This document shows positions 57,162-64,000 of a DNA stretch of 64,000 nucleotides, one piece after another. The DNA is taken from contig DASYZB010000027.1 of assembly GCA_035946615.1 (NCBI GenBank), positions 1 to 64,000 of the forward strand. Reading direction: 5' to 3'. The stretch's first letter is position 1; the number at the start of each line of letters is the position of its first letter. The position numbers were made by a program, and so were the translations under genes. Origin of the DNA: Verrucomicrobiia bacterium. Its GTDB lineage: Bacteria; Verrucomicrobiota; Verrucomicrobiia; Limisphaerales; UBA8199. The notes beneath the pieces were generated by a model. That model ran no database searches. It worked only from the letters and a program-made list of their open reading frames with translations, and was not told the DNA's origin.

Positions 57162-58163
57162 TCAAAATCCACCGGCTGCTGCGACCTGGTGAAAATAATC
57201 GACGTAAAATCTAATCACCCAAAACGCGATAAGGGCCATCACACACAAATAAATGGCCCGTGGGACCCATTGCGTCACTGTATGGAGCTTGCGCGACCCT
57301 TCATCCTGATAATAGCCGTGCAGCCGCCGGAGGGTTTCGTCCAGCTTTCCACTGATCTCGCCAGTGGCGTATTGGTTGACGAACAAGTCTGGAAAACTCG
57401 CTGAGGCCCGCACGGCTTCTGCCGGGGTCTGCCCCGCGTCCACGAGCGGGCGCCAGGAAAGGACCAGGCGGCGCAGGGCGGGCGAGCCACTAGCAGCCCC
57501 AGCCAGCTCCCATGCCTCGATGATAGTCACCCCGGCGCTTAGGAGCGCTTCCAGAGCGGCCGAGAGGCGGGCGAGAGCCAAATAGCGCCGTGCAGTTCCT
57601 AAAAGGGGCAGAGGATTAAGCAGACGCTCTATCCAGCCGCGCCAGCCCTCGCCATGGCGGCTTTGGACCGTATAAATCATCAGGCCAACGGCGGCGTAAA
57701 TTGGAAGCAGCACGCCTACGGTTTGAGATAAGAAGCTGAACCAAGTGCCCGCCCGGAACCAGCGCACGAAGGCAAAGATAAAAATCGCAAAGTGAAACAG
57801 AAAGACCGGGTAGGCCAAATCGGCCAGCATCTGGCGGGCGACTCGGGCCCGATCCTGGTAATAATCGGCCAGCAGGCGGAAACTGGCATCGAGCCTTCCG
57901 CTCTGCTCGCCTGCGCTGAGCAAAGCGATATCGAAGGAGGGCAGCCAGGCAGGAAGGGCCTCAAGAGAGTCCGTGAACGAGTTCCCGTCCGCGATGTGTT
58001 TAAGCAGTTCGCCAACCGGCCTGCGGTATGCCGGCCCGGGAGGATTCTGGCTTAGCTGTCGCAGGGCCGCCGGCAGCCCAATCCCGGCGCCAGTGAGCTG
58101 ATAAAGCTGGTGATAAAACTCCGCTCTCTGCCTGAGTTGGCCGGGTGTAAAAATGAGCGGCAT
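57162..58163 (-). CDS. GspF/PilC-like inner-membrane platform protein
   Basis: 333 residues from ATG 58163. It has two related halves, each with a helical T2SSF domain. The first half has GAGIGLPAALRQL and LLSAGEQSGRLDASF; the second has LLSAGVTIIEAWELA and YATGEISGKLDETLRRL. TM segments lie near residues 115-135, 150-170 and 300-320. Such proteins form the platform for pilus or type II secretion ATPases. It stands alone, so it may serve the pilus/pseudopilus parts encoded at 2422 and 9962 (inference). Confidence 0.88.
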   Translation of the reverse strand: MPLIFTPGQLRQRAEFYHQLYQLTGAGIGLPAALRQLSQNPPGPAYRRPVGELLKHIADGNSFTDSLEALPAWLPSFDIALLSAGEQSGRLDASFRLLADYYQDRARVARQMLADLAYPVFLFHFAIFIFAFVRWFRAGTWFSFLSQTVGVLLPIYAAVGLMIYTVQSRHGEGWRGWIERLLNPLPLLGTARRYLALARLSAALEALLSAGVTIIEAWELAGAASGSPALRRLVLSWRPLVDAGQTPAEAVRASASFPDLFVNQYATGEISGKLDETLRRLHGYYQDEGSRKLHTVTQWVPRAIYLCVMALIAFWVIRFYVDYFHQVAAAGGF

Positions 58164-58209
58164 CGCATGTCCGGCAGACCCGGGCCATAGCATTCCGCGC
58201 CGCAGCCCT

Positions 58210-58542
58210 TTAGGCCGCTACACGGTCGAAACTGGCTTTGAGGTCCTTTTTAGTGCGCAAACCGACCATTTGGTTTGCGACCTGGCCCTGTTGGAACAGA
58301 AGCAAGGTCGGGATCGAGTGGATGCCATACTCGGCAGCCAGCCCTTGGTGTTCGTCAATATTGACTTTAGCGATTCGGACCCGGCCATCATATTCCTGGG
58401 CCAGTTCATCCAAAATTGGCGCCAGCATCTTGCAAGGGCCGCACCACTCCGCCCAAAAATCCACTAGAACCGGTTTTTCCGATTCCAGCACTTCTTTGGA
58501 AAAGTTGTCCTGCGTTAGTGAAACAATTCTGGGATCAGCCAT
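58210..58542 (-). CDS. trxA: Thioredoxin
   Basis: 110 residues with the active site WAEWCGPCKML, the cis-Pro loop SIPTLLLF and GxxxKxxL near the end. This is a standard cytosolic thioredoxin with no signal peptide. It reduces disulfides in ribonucleotide reductase and other partners. It begins 97 bp after the tail-anchored protein gene and ends 47 bp before gspF-like. Confidence 0.97.
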   Translation of the reverse strand: MADPRIVSLTQDNFSKEVLESEKPVLVDFWAEWCGPCKMLAPILDELAQEYDGRVRIAKVNIDEHQGLAAEYGIHSIPTLLLFQQGQVANQMVGLRTKKDLKASFDRVAA

Positions 58543-58639
58543 ATGAAATAATCAGCGGTTCAGCGTTCGACATGTTAGGGCCAATTGGCAATCGGCGACT
58601 TTGTCACAGGCCCTTGGTTCAGAAGGTTCCCTCACGCCC

Positions 58640-59059
58640 TCAATTCGGAAGCATAAAGATGCAATAGGCGGTCGAAAGAGCCGCTGCCAGCCCAATGAAC
58701 GCCGCAGCCACGGCCAGAATTTTATCCACCGGGCTGATGGCCGGCATGACGGACATCATGGGCGCTGGACGTGGGGCCGGAGGCGCTGCTGGCCTGGGGA
58801 CGCCGGCTGCGGTGGGTGCGGCGCTGGCCCTTGGTGCGGCCGCTGGGGCCGCTCCGCGTGCCGGAGCCGCAGCGGCAGCCGGGGCTGCAGCGGCGGCTGC
58901 GGGTCCGCCCGGAGGCAGTGTGGGCAACTTGATCGTCGGAGCGGCCGAGGGTTTAGGCGGCAAATTGATCCGGACAGTCTCCTTCTTAGGTTGGACCTTT
59001 CCGGTTTCTTTTTTCGGCGGAACAGCGCCAGCCGGGATATTAGGAATGTTCTCAGCCAT
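58640..59059 (-). CDS. Ala/Pro-rich tail-anchored hypothetical protein
   Basis: 139 residues from ATG 59059. The start is PKKET-rich (VPPKKETGKVQPKKETVRIN), repeating the PKKET unit. The middle is a long Ala/Pro linker. A single TM helix forms the C-terminus (KILAVAAAFIGLAAALSTAY). The plan is that of a cytosolic, disordered arm anchored at its tail. Such proteins recur in Verrucomicrobia (recalled). No function is known. The longer frame to 59107 runs into the HepT remnant. Confidence 0.72.
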   Translation of the reverse strand: MAENIPNIPAGAVPPKKETGKVQPKKETVRINLPPKPSAAPTIKLPTLPPGGPAAAAAAPAAAAAPARGAAPAAAPRASAAPTAAGVPRPAAPPAPRPAPMMSVMPAISPVDKILAVAAAFIGLAAALSTAYCIFMLPN

Positions 59060-59103
59060 AACAATATTACTGCCTTTCAAGCTAAAAGCCCGCGAGGCAG
59101 GTG

Positions 59104-59296
59104 TCAAACTCTTATTCGCATTCGTCTCCTCCTGCTTCTTTCTGCAGCTTCCCCAATGATCTCGAACTTGCGATTCACCGCCTCATACTTTTCTTCGTTC
59201 GCTTTGAATTCTTCCAAAGAAACTCCGTCGGTGAAAACGCCGCACAGACCTGGCCGCTTCAAGGATATCCTCCAGGTAGGCCTCATCCCTCCGCAT
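59104..59296 (-). pseudogene. HepT-like toxin remnant, frameshifted
   Basis: From ATG 59296 the reading MRRDEAYLEDILEAARSVRR matches the start of HepT RNases. After a shift, a second frame gives SLEEFKANEEKYEAVNRKFE then IIGEAA, the next HepT block. The catalytic RxxxxY region and the C-terminus are absent. It overlaps the end of the MntA-like remnant, as in intact MntA/HepT pairs. Confidence 0.6.
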
Positions 59297-59468
59297 AAAT
59301 GGGCGTCGCCGTTGTCAGAATTGAATGTTTGCGGTACCGGTTGCGGCTCCTCTCGATGCCGCGCCGGCTCACTGGGTCCACCGGGCGGCCAAACATGTCC
59401 GCCAGCTTCGCCTGCATATCCGCCCAATCAAGCAGCGTCGGATGGGCGTCAGCCCGAAGCGTGCTGAG
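59283..59468 (-). pseudogene. MntA-like nucleotidyltransferase C-terminal remnant
   Basis: After an in-frame TGA (59469-59471) the frame reads LLDWADMQAKLADMFGRPVD, then PVSRRGIERSRN and an end at TGA 59283. The L-x-x-LFGRPVDLV-type block is the C-terminal part of minimal nucleotidyltransferases that act as antitoxins to HepT. The GSxxRG catalytic part is missing. Confidence 0.55.
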
Positions 59469-59550
59469 TCAGCCATTCATTGCACTCGCCAGCATTATTC
59501 TCCATAAGTAGCTAATAGCTATACGAACCGTTTTAGTTTGAAGTTTCACC

Positions 59551-60561
59551 ATGCGCCATATTTTCAATTGCGCAGTTCGCCGCAAGAGGTTGAACCGATG
59601 GACCTTAGTGGCAGCAGTTTTGGCTTTATCGGGGAATGCGGGAACCCTAATTGCCGTCGGGGAGGATAACGGTCCGCCGGTTTGGGCATATCCGGTCGAT
59701 GCTGGGGGCCTGAAGGCGCCCCGCGATAACGGGGCTTTGCGACGTGTTCCCGATAGCAAGCTGGGCTTCAGCCTTAGCCAGGTATCTGACGGCTTCTTTT
59801 CTCCCGACTGGCACCCCCAGGACCATCCGCCCATGCCTGAAATTGTCGCGCGCGGCAAAAAGCCGGACGTGCTCGCCTGCGGCTATTGTCACCGTGCCGA
59901 GGGAACCGGAGGTCCGGAAAACACGAGTCTGGCCGCGCTCCCGGCGATCTACATTGTGCAACAGATGGCGGACTTCAAGAGCGGAGCGCGAAGGACCTCG
60001 GTGCCCCAAAGAGGTCCGCCCAAAGCAATGATTGCGCTGGCCAAAGCCGCCTCCACGGAAGACTCCGAAGCAGCGGCAGCTTATTTTTCCACTCTGAAAT
60101 TGAAATCGATTATTCAGGTCATTGAAACCAATACCGTGCCCAAGACCCACGCGCATGGCTGGCATTTAGTGGATTTGAAAAACGGCGAAACGGAGCCGAT
60201 TGGCCAAAGGATTATCGAGGTGCCGGAGAACTTGGAACAGTTTATCAGCCGGGATTCACGCTCGCGTTTCATAGCGTACGTCCCCATCGGCAGCATTGAG
60301 AAAGGCAAAGCGCTGGCCACGACGGGAGGGCAGGGCCGGACAGTGCAGTGCGCCATCTGTCATGGCCCCGGCCTCAAAGGACTGGGGCCCATTCCAGGCA
60401 TTGCCGGTCGTTCGCCCAGTTACCTCGTGCGCCAGCTCTATGATTTCAAACACGGTGCGCGAGCCGGAATCGGAAGCGCCTTGATGAAACCCACCGTCGA
60501 GAAGCTTGCGATCGAGGACATGACTGCCCTTGCAGCTTACGCAGCATCGCAACCGCCATGA
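59551..60561 (+). CDS. Exported dihaem cytochrome c
   Basis: 336 residues with an N-terminal export segment (RWTLVAAVLALSGNAG). It has two haem sites: CGYCH at residues 110-114 and CAICH at 267-271. Each is followed by the Pro/Met-type sequence of small c-type domains, and YLVRQLYDFKHGAR in the second domain resembles cytochrome c4 or c553. It would carry electrons in the periplasm. No oxidase or dehydrogenase gene is adjacent. The HepT/MntA remnants lie upstream. Confidence 0.92.
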   Translation: MRHIFNCAVRRKRLNRWTLVAAVLALSGNAGTLIAVGEDNGPPVWAYPVDAGGLKAPRDNGALRRVPDSKLGFSLSQVSDGFFSPDWHPQDHPPMPEIVARGKKPDVLACGYCHRAEGTGGPENTSLAALPAIYIVQQMADFKSGARRTSVPQRGPPKAMIALAKAASTEDSEAAAAYFSTLKLKSIIQVIETNTVPKTHAHGWHLVDLKNGETEPIGQRIIEVPENLEQFISRDSRSRFIAYVPIGSIEKGKALATTGGQGRTVQCAICHGPGLKGLGPIPGIAGRSPSYLVRQLYDFKHGARAGIGSALMKPTVEKLAIEDMTALAAYAASQPP

Positions 60562-60608
60562 AACCAAGACACGAATTTGACGAATTTACACGAACCCCGA
60601 AAACTTTT

Positions 60609-60769
60609 TAACCGCAGCGAGCGCCGGAGCAAGCGTCCCTCGGGGTGTAGAGGGCGGTGTGTCCACTGGCGCCGAGGAAAAATGCGCGCCCGTCGGGCAA
60701 TAGAAACGCGGCCCCGGTTTCGCCGTTGGTAAACACCTTGACGGGAAGGTCCGCATCCCTAATCCAGTC
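60609..60769 (-). pseudogene. Kelch-type/galactose-oxidase-like fragment
   Basis: The frame reads WIRDADLPVKVFTNGETGAA and FLLPDGRAFFLGASGHTALY before losing match and stopping at TAA. The G-x-x-x-LLPDGRAFF-GA-GHTALYTP pattern is a beta-propeller strand pair seen in kelch-like proteins of this phylum (recalled). Only one blade remains. Confidence 0.4.
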
Positions 60770-60777
60770 CTAGGCTC

Positions 60778-61245
60778 TTAGCGTGCTGTTCCTTTCGCCA
60801 GTCGCTTTCGGAGGCGCAACGTGCGTTCGAGGATGGGGAGAACAGCCTTGTCTTTGTCTCTTGCTGCGGCCCGTTTGCTGGCGATTACTCGGGCCAGGGG
60901 AAGAATGTGTAGCGAGACACCTTCCAATTTGCCTAACCGGCAGTGCCGCCATTCCTTCTCAAATGATCGCAGACCGTCGGGTTGGAAGATGGCATTGACT
61001 TGGGTCTCGTCGCTCAATTGGTACAGGGTTCGGGCGCGGATCGTCCCGCCAAGACGCTGAACGATAGTCAGCAGGCGAACATACTGACGCTCAGGAAGGT
61101 GGACCCAAAAGTCGTAATCCAGCGTCATCAGGGGCGCCCCCTGCTCGATAGCTGCCATCGCTCCAATGAGGATGAACTTTATTTTTTCCTGGTGGAGCCC
61201 TTTAAGGAATAGGCCGAGCGGGCTGTCTTGATGCTGAAGTGGCAT
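60778..61245 (-). CDS. Nucleotidyltransferase-fold protein (DUF6036-like)
   Basis: 155 residues from ATG 61245. KFILIGAMAAIEQGAPLMTL then DYDFWV gives the shortened nucleotidyltransferase core: a G-A region followed by T-D-x-D-x-WV. The second half has VSLHILPLARVIASKRAA and KDKAVLPIL, also typical. These proteins often form part of toxin-antitoxin pairs or serve as orphan enzymes. The first Asp position reads LDYDF, so the D-x-D metal pair appears present. A short overlapping frame upstream may be its partner. Confidence 0.6.
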   Translation of the reverse strand: MPLQHQDSPLGLFLKGLHQEKIKFILIGAMAAIEQGAPLMTLDYDFWVHLPERQYVRLLTIVQRLGGTIRARTLYQLSDETQVNAIFQPDGLRSFEKEWRHCRLGKLEGVSLHILPLARVIASKRAAARDKDKAVLPILERTLRLRKRLAKGTAR

Positions 61246-61304
61246 CGTTCTTGTGGGGACATGGCGAAGCAAAGGGCGTGCTGCCACCGCTCATGCTCAT
61301 CCAT
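61179..61304 (-). CDS. Possible small partner of the nucleotidyltransferase gene
   Basis: A 41-codon frame from ATG 61304 (MDEHERWQHALCFAMSPQER) overlapping the nucleotidyltransferase start by about 67 bp in another frame. The ERW-AL-F-AMSPQER pattern is reminiscent of small helical partners encoded before such genes, and the frame is open further to 61382. The long overlap makes translation of the full frame doubtful. Confidence 0.3.
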   Translation of the reverse strand: MDEHERWQHALCFAMSPQERCHFSIKTARSAYSLKGSTRKK

Positions 61305-61452
61305 CCCGCGAGTCTTTTTAAGGCGACGGAAAATGCGCGCCGCGAGATCCTGCGTGTTTTTGCTCTTCTGCTTTACCAGCACAGAGCCAACCTGCCTCCA
61401 AAGGCAGGGGACGGCAAGCCCGAAGACGCTCCCAAAAGCCCGCTCAAGAGGT

Positions 61453-63006
61453 TCAATTGTGCGACGCCCGGTAAAACCCGGCCGGCGCGTTCGGGGGAAG
61501 AGTATTGGTAAACGATGTCAACGGTGTGGTTGCGTGGTTGGTGAAGAGCGTCGTCCAACCTGCCGGATTACCGAGGTTTTGAGCAAATTGAATGGTATAG
61601 GCATATCCTGGCTCAGTCGGCAAATCGAAGCGGAGTTGTCCACCCGGAAGCAAGCTTGCATTCATCAATCTCAGGGAAGCATTTCTCAGGCCGGAGGCGA
61701 GTGTCTGCGCCGCCAAGTCAAGATTTGTATTGACAAGACTTTCTGGAAAACTGCCGGCCAGGGTGCCCGCGTCTGCCGTCAACAGATTGTTCTGAATATT
61801 CGTAATAGTTTGCGAGTCCGCCCCAAGCCCCGTCAGCGCGTCCAGCAGGCCAGCAGGCAATCCGTTGGTGGAAATCTGCGTTTGCAAAGCGATGGCGTCA
61901 TTGGTGGTGACCATCGCGCCCTGAAACCCATCGGATTCAAACTGAGCCACCACATTGGACCTGAGCGCCGGTTCCTGGTCAAAGAGCGCCGCCAGTTGGG
62001 CCTCGAACTGCGCCGCGGCGTTCATCTGAGCCGTGTCCCAGAAGGAATTGCCCGCAAAGGCCGCCCCTTGAGCCCGATTGAGGGAACTGGTGAGGGCCGC
62101 GTCATACCCGGCGGTCAGCGAAAGATTGGTGAGCCACGCGTTGTAATCATCCGCTTCAAGCTGGGTGATACCGTTGCCTGCGGCAAGGGGGGTGACTGGC
62201 AGCGGCGCCGCCTGTGAAATCACGGTATAATTCGTATCGAGGGGGTCCAGGAAGTCCTGGTCCAGATCATTCGCCAAGGCAAGGATGACTACCGAAGCCT
62301 GCAGGAACTCCAGGCGCTCCGCAGGCGCCTCATTGTTGGCCTGGGCGGCCAGCAGGTTGGAAAGTGTCCTCGAAGCTGACAACTGCGCATAAAGATCGGA
62401 TTTTTGAGCCGCGCTGAGCCGCGCCGGCGTGTTAGCCGGCGTCAGTGACAATGAATACGACCAGGTTCCTTCCCCATCCCCGGAACCATTCCCCTGGGCC
62501 ATGAGGGCGTGCAGTGCGTACAGGTTTGACGAAATGGTGCCGTTTGCCAGCATCGTCCCGTTGGAATTGTCAATGCCGTCGAAGGTGACGTGGCCGAGTA
62601 TATCCTGGGTGGTTGTAACGGTAGATTCGAACTGATAATGGAACGAGTTCGTGATTTTGAAGAGGATATAAACAGATGTTGTGCCGACGGCACTGGTGCT
62701 TGGTTCACCCAGATAGTTGCCGGCCACCACGCGAAGCCTGCCCGCGCCATTGAACTCCGTCCCGAAGAGGTAATTAATCCATTGCGCGGCGGATGCCGCG
62801 CTCCCGTCGAGTTGACTGTAGCAGGACCCTGAAGCGCTGAAGTCATCCAGATCGGAGTTGGTTTGATAGTCACCATCCCCCTCGACCGCAATCACAGTAA
62901 AAGAACTGGCGCTGCCAAGAACGTCGGGTACCGGAACGGGTTGCGCCCACATGTGGAAGGGCACGAAGCCCCCAATGAGGATTTGGATGAGGTGGTTGAT
63001 TTTCAT
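61453..63006 (-). CDS. Large secreted protein with verrucomicrobial-type C-terminal domain
   Basis: 517 residues with a signal peptide (HLIQILIGGFVPFHMWA). The N-terminal 170 residues are beta-rich with a long Ser/Thr/Asn content. The middle is helical (residues 190-420) with many Ala, Leu and Gln. The last 60 residues (GQLRFDLPTEPGYAYTIQFA then NL-NPAGWTTLF and GFYRA at the end) match a short domain at the C-terminus of many secreted verrucomicrobial proteins (Y-I-x-x-S-x-NL-x-W...FYR pattern). No enzyme motif. It precedes a protease gene in reverse order. Confidence 0.7.
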   Translation of the reverse strand: MKINHLIQILIGGFVPFHMWAQPVPVPDVLGSASSFTVIAVEGDGDYQTNSDLDDFSASGSCYSQLDGSAASAAQWINYLFGTEFNGAGRLRVVAGNYLGEPSTSAVGTTSVYILFKITNSFHYQFESTVTTTQDILGHVTFDGIDNSNGTMLANGTISSNLYALHALMAQGNGSGDGEGTWSYSLSLTPANTPARLSAAQKSDLYAQLSASRTLSNLLAAQANNEAPAERLEFLQASVVILALANDLDQDFLDPLDTNYTVISQAAPLPVTPLAAGNGITQLEADDYNAWLTNLSLTAGYDAALTSSLNRAQGAAFAGNSFWDTAQMNAAAQFEAQLAALFDQEPALRSNVVAQFESDGFQGAMVTTNDAIALQTQISTNGLPAGLLDALTGLGADSQTITNIQNNLLTADAGTLAGSFPESLVNTNLDLAAQTLASGLRNASLRLMNASLLPGGQLRFDLPTEPGYAYTIQFAQNLGNPAGWTTLFTNHATTPLTSFTNTLPPNAPAGFYRASHN

Positions 63007-63115
63007 ATTTTCTCAAACTTTCGCGCTCAAAACGACTGAAGCGAAGCATCCCCGGGCGTCATTCGTTGGGTGTAGGTTGCTTAATTCCATTCGCGTTGTG
63101 TCTAGCTTGACCAGA

Positions 63116-64000
63116 TTAATGGCCGACCGTGGCTGTGGCGCCCAGGGTGGTAATGGTCATCGGTTTGGAGATGGTCAGTGTTTCGGAACTCGATCCAGAA
63201 GTCTTGATAAAGAGAGTCCCTTTCGTGGCGACAGCGTTGGTGGCCTCCGTGATGGTTTTGAACGGCGCATCATAACTGCCGTTCCTAGTGGAACCGGTGT
63301 AGTTGAAGTCAACAAACACCGGTCCGGCATACCCCTCGAGCGCTCGAATCATCGCCGCTCCGTTCGGTGTGCCCCAGCCGGTGCATAGGTCGTAACCCAC
63401 GGCCGCGTTGAATTGGCTGGGACTTCCCGGCCAAAAATTGTTTCCAACCGTGATGTCGTGGAAACAGTTGTTATATTGGCTCCCCTCGCCGATCGCATAG
63501 CAAGCAGGGGCGACAAACCCGACCGCAGGTTTTCCGTCCGCGGCGGCCTGCTGATTGACCAGGGCGGTAAAGCCGGCCCAAAGCGGCGCGGCGATGCTAG
63601 TGCCCTCAAAATTTCCTGATAGACCATTAAAATAATTGACCCAGACATTAACGGCTACCAGGGCGACGTCGGGAATGTTACGCTGGGACGTCGATCCGCC
63701 GACCGCCGGCAGATTGACACCTTGCTGCCAGCCGGGAACCGAGTAACTGCTGCTGACCCCGCCACCGCTTCCCCAATAGCCACCACCGGGCACACCTCCG
63801 TTTTGGCCCCATCCAGGGTTTTGAAACCCCGAATTCCACACGGTCTCCGAAACGTAATTGCTTGCGGTCGCGTCCATAATTAACTGGGTCCCTCCCACGC
63901 TGGTAACGTAGCGAGAGTCGCTGGGCGCCGTGATAGGCACCGTATAAGCGTCGCCGTCGCCGGAGGCTTGAAAAAAGGATTGTCCTTGAGCGGCCATCGT
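63116..64000 (-). CDS. Sedolisin-type (S53) serine protease, N-terminus outside window
   Basis: The frame continues past the window edge; the visible part is the C-terminal 295 residues. It starts with AAQGQSFFQASGDGDA, the sedolisin S-GD block around the oxyanion Asp, then VTSVGGTQL. The catalytic Ser lies in EGTSIAAPLWAGF, and the calcium-site region HDITVGNN-FWPGS follows, with Gly-Asp-type loops. After GWGTPNG, about 60 residues resemble the start of a right-handed parallel beta-helix repeat (GSYDAPFKTITEA, GTLFIKTSG). These proteases are exported and acid-active. The catalytic Glu and Asp are not in the window. Confidence 0.85.
   Translation of the reverse strand, partial: TMAAQGQSFFQASGDGDAYTVPITAPSDSRYVTSVGGTQLIMDATASNYVSETVWNSGFQNPGWGQNGGVPGGGYWGSGGGVSSSYSVPGWQQGVNLPAVGGSTSQRNIPDVALVAVNVWVNYFNGLSGNFEGTSIAAPLWAGFTALVNQQAAADGKPAVGFVAPACYAIGEGSQYNNCFHDITVGNNFWPGSPSQFNAAVGYDLCTGWGTPNGAAMIRALEGYAGPVFVDFNYTGSTRNGSYDAPFKTITEATNAVATKGTLFIKTSGSSSETLTISKPMTITTLGATATVGH

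Overview
The window reads as a piece of a high-GC genome from the phylum Verrucomicrobiota, probably the Pedosphaera/Limisphaerales side. This is inferred from gene content, not from an rRNA. The signs are a pseudopilin with a long C-terminal domain holding a DG motif, a membrane-anchored protein made of about 32-residue 'W..DP..AA..W' repeats, a MauE/DoxX-like membrane protein, Tat-exported Gfo/Idh/MocA and sugar-isomerase-like proteins, GH123/DUF4091 and GH51 enzymes, and an Ala/Pro-rich tail-anchored protein. Almost all the DNA is coding. The gaps often hold recognisable remains of dead genes.

Layout. 1-5007 (minus strand): an envelope or secretion-flavoured cluster (TM protein, small Cys-containing secreted protein, pseudopilin, MauE/DoxX-like protein, DP-repeat protein). 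5704-9544: SGNH hydrolase and GH123-like enzyme. 9756-15601 (minus): a coupled two-component set (hybrid kinase, receiver-kinase, sigma54 activator), then a PilT ATPase and a small protein. 16535-26998: slipin, a giant cyclic beta-1,2-glucan synthase (NdvB, 2906 residues) and a small basic protein. 27154-30121 (minus): groES-groEL, an acidic hypothetical, RNA polymerase omega, bL35 and a small TM protein. 30728-32197: Gfo/Idh/MocA oxidoreductase. 32364-37900: a Kdp potassium-pump operon (small TM peptide, kdpF, A, B, C, usp) without kdpDE. 37931-41165: GH51 arabinofuranosidase and a dead GH123-like gene. 41289-44907: Ppx/GppA phosphatase and copper ATPase. 44936-47000 (minus): ilvB behind a full attenuator. 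47054-50196 (minus): esterase, rsmD, patatin. 50549-55609: acs, Tat-exported TIM-barrel protein, HAD phosphatase, glycine-zipper/EF-hand lipoprotein candidate. 55617-59059 (minus): DUF971, class V aminotransferase, GspF/PilC-like protein, thioredoxin, tail-anchored protein. 59551-64000: dihaem cytochrome c, nucleotidyltransferase, a large secreted protein, and the end of a sedolisin-type protease.

Most notable observations: (1) a leader peptide with a Leu/Val codon run, a 9-bp antiterminator stem and an overlapping terminator ahead of ilvB, which is textbook attenuation; (2) in-frame insertions in both kdpA (a triple 20-21-residue repeat) and kdpB (about 76 codons containing a palindromic element); (3) groEL ends at TAG, and the conserved GGM-type tail follows in frame after that stop; (4) two copies of a roughly 180-bp palindromic element, one with perfect 11-bp terminal inverted repeats, plus a remnant of a REP-type transposase; (5) a secretion-like cluster at the left edge with no function I can name; (6) many decayed genes (transposase, desaturase, HepT/MntA, GH123 and others).
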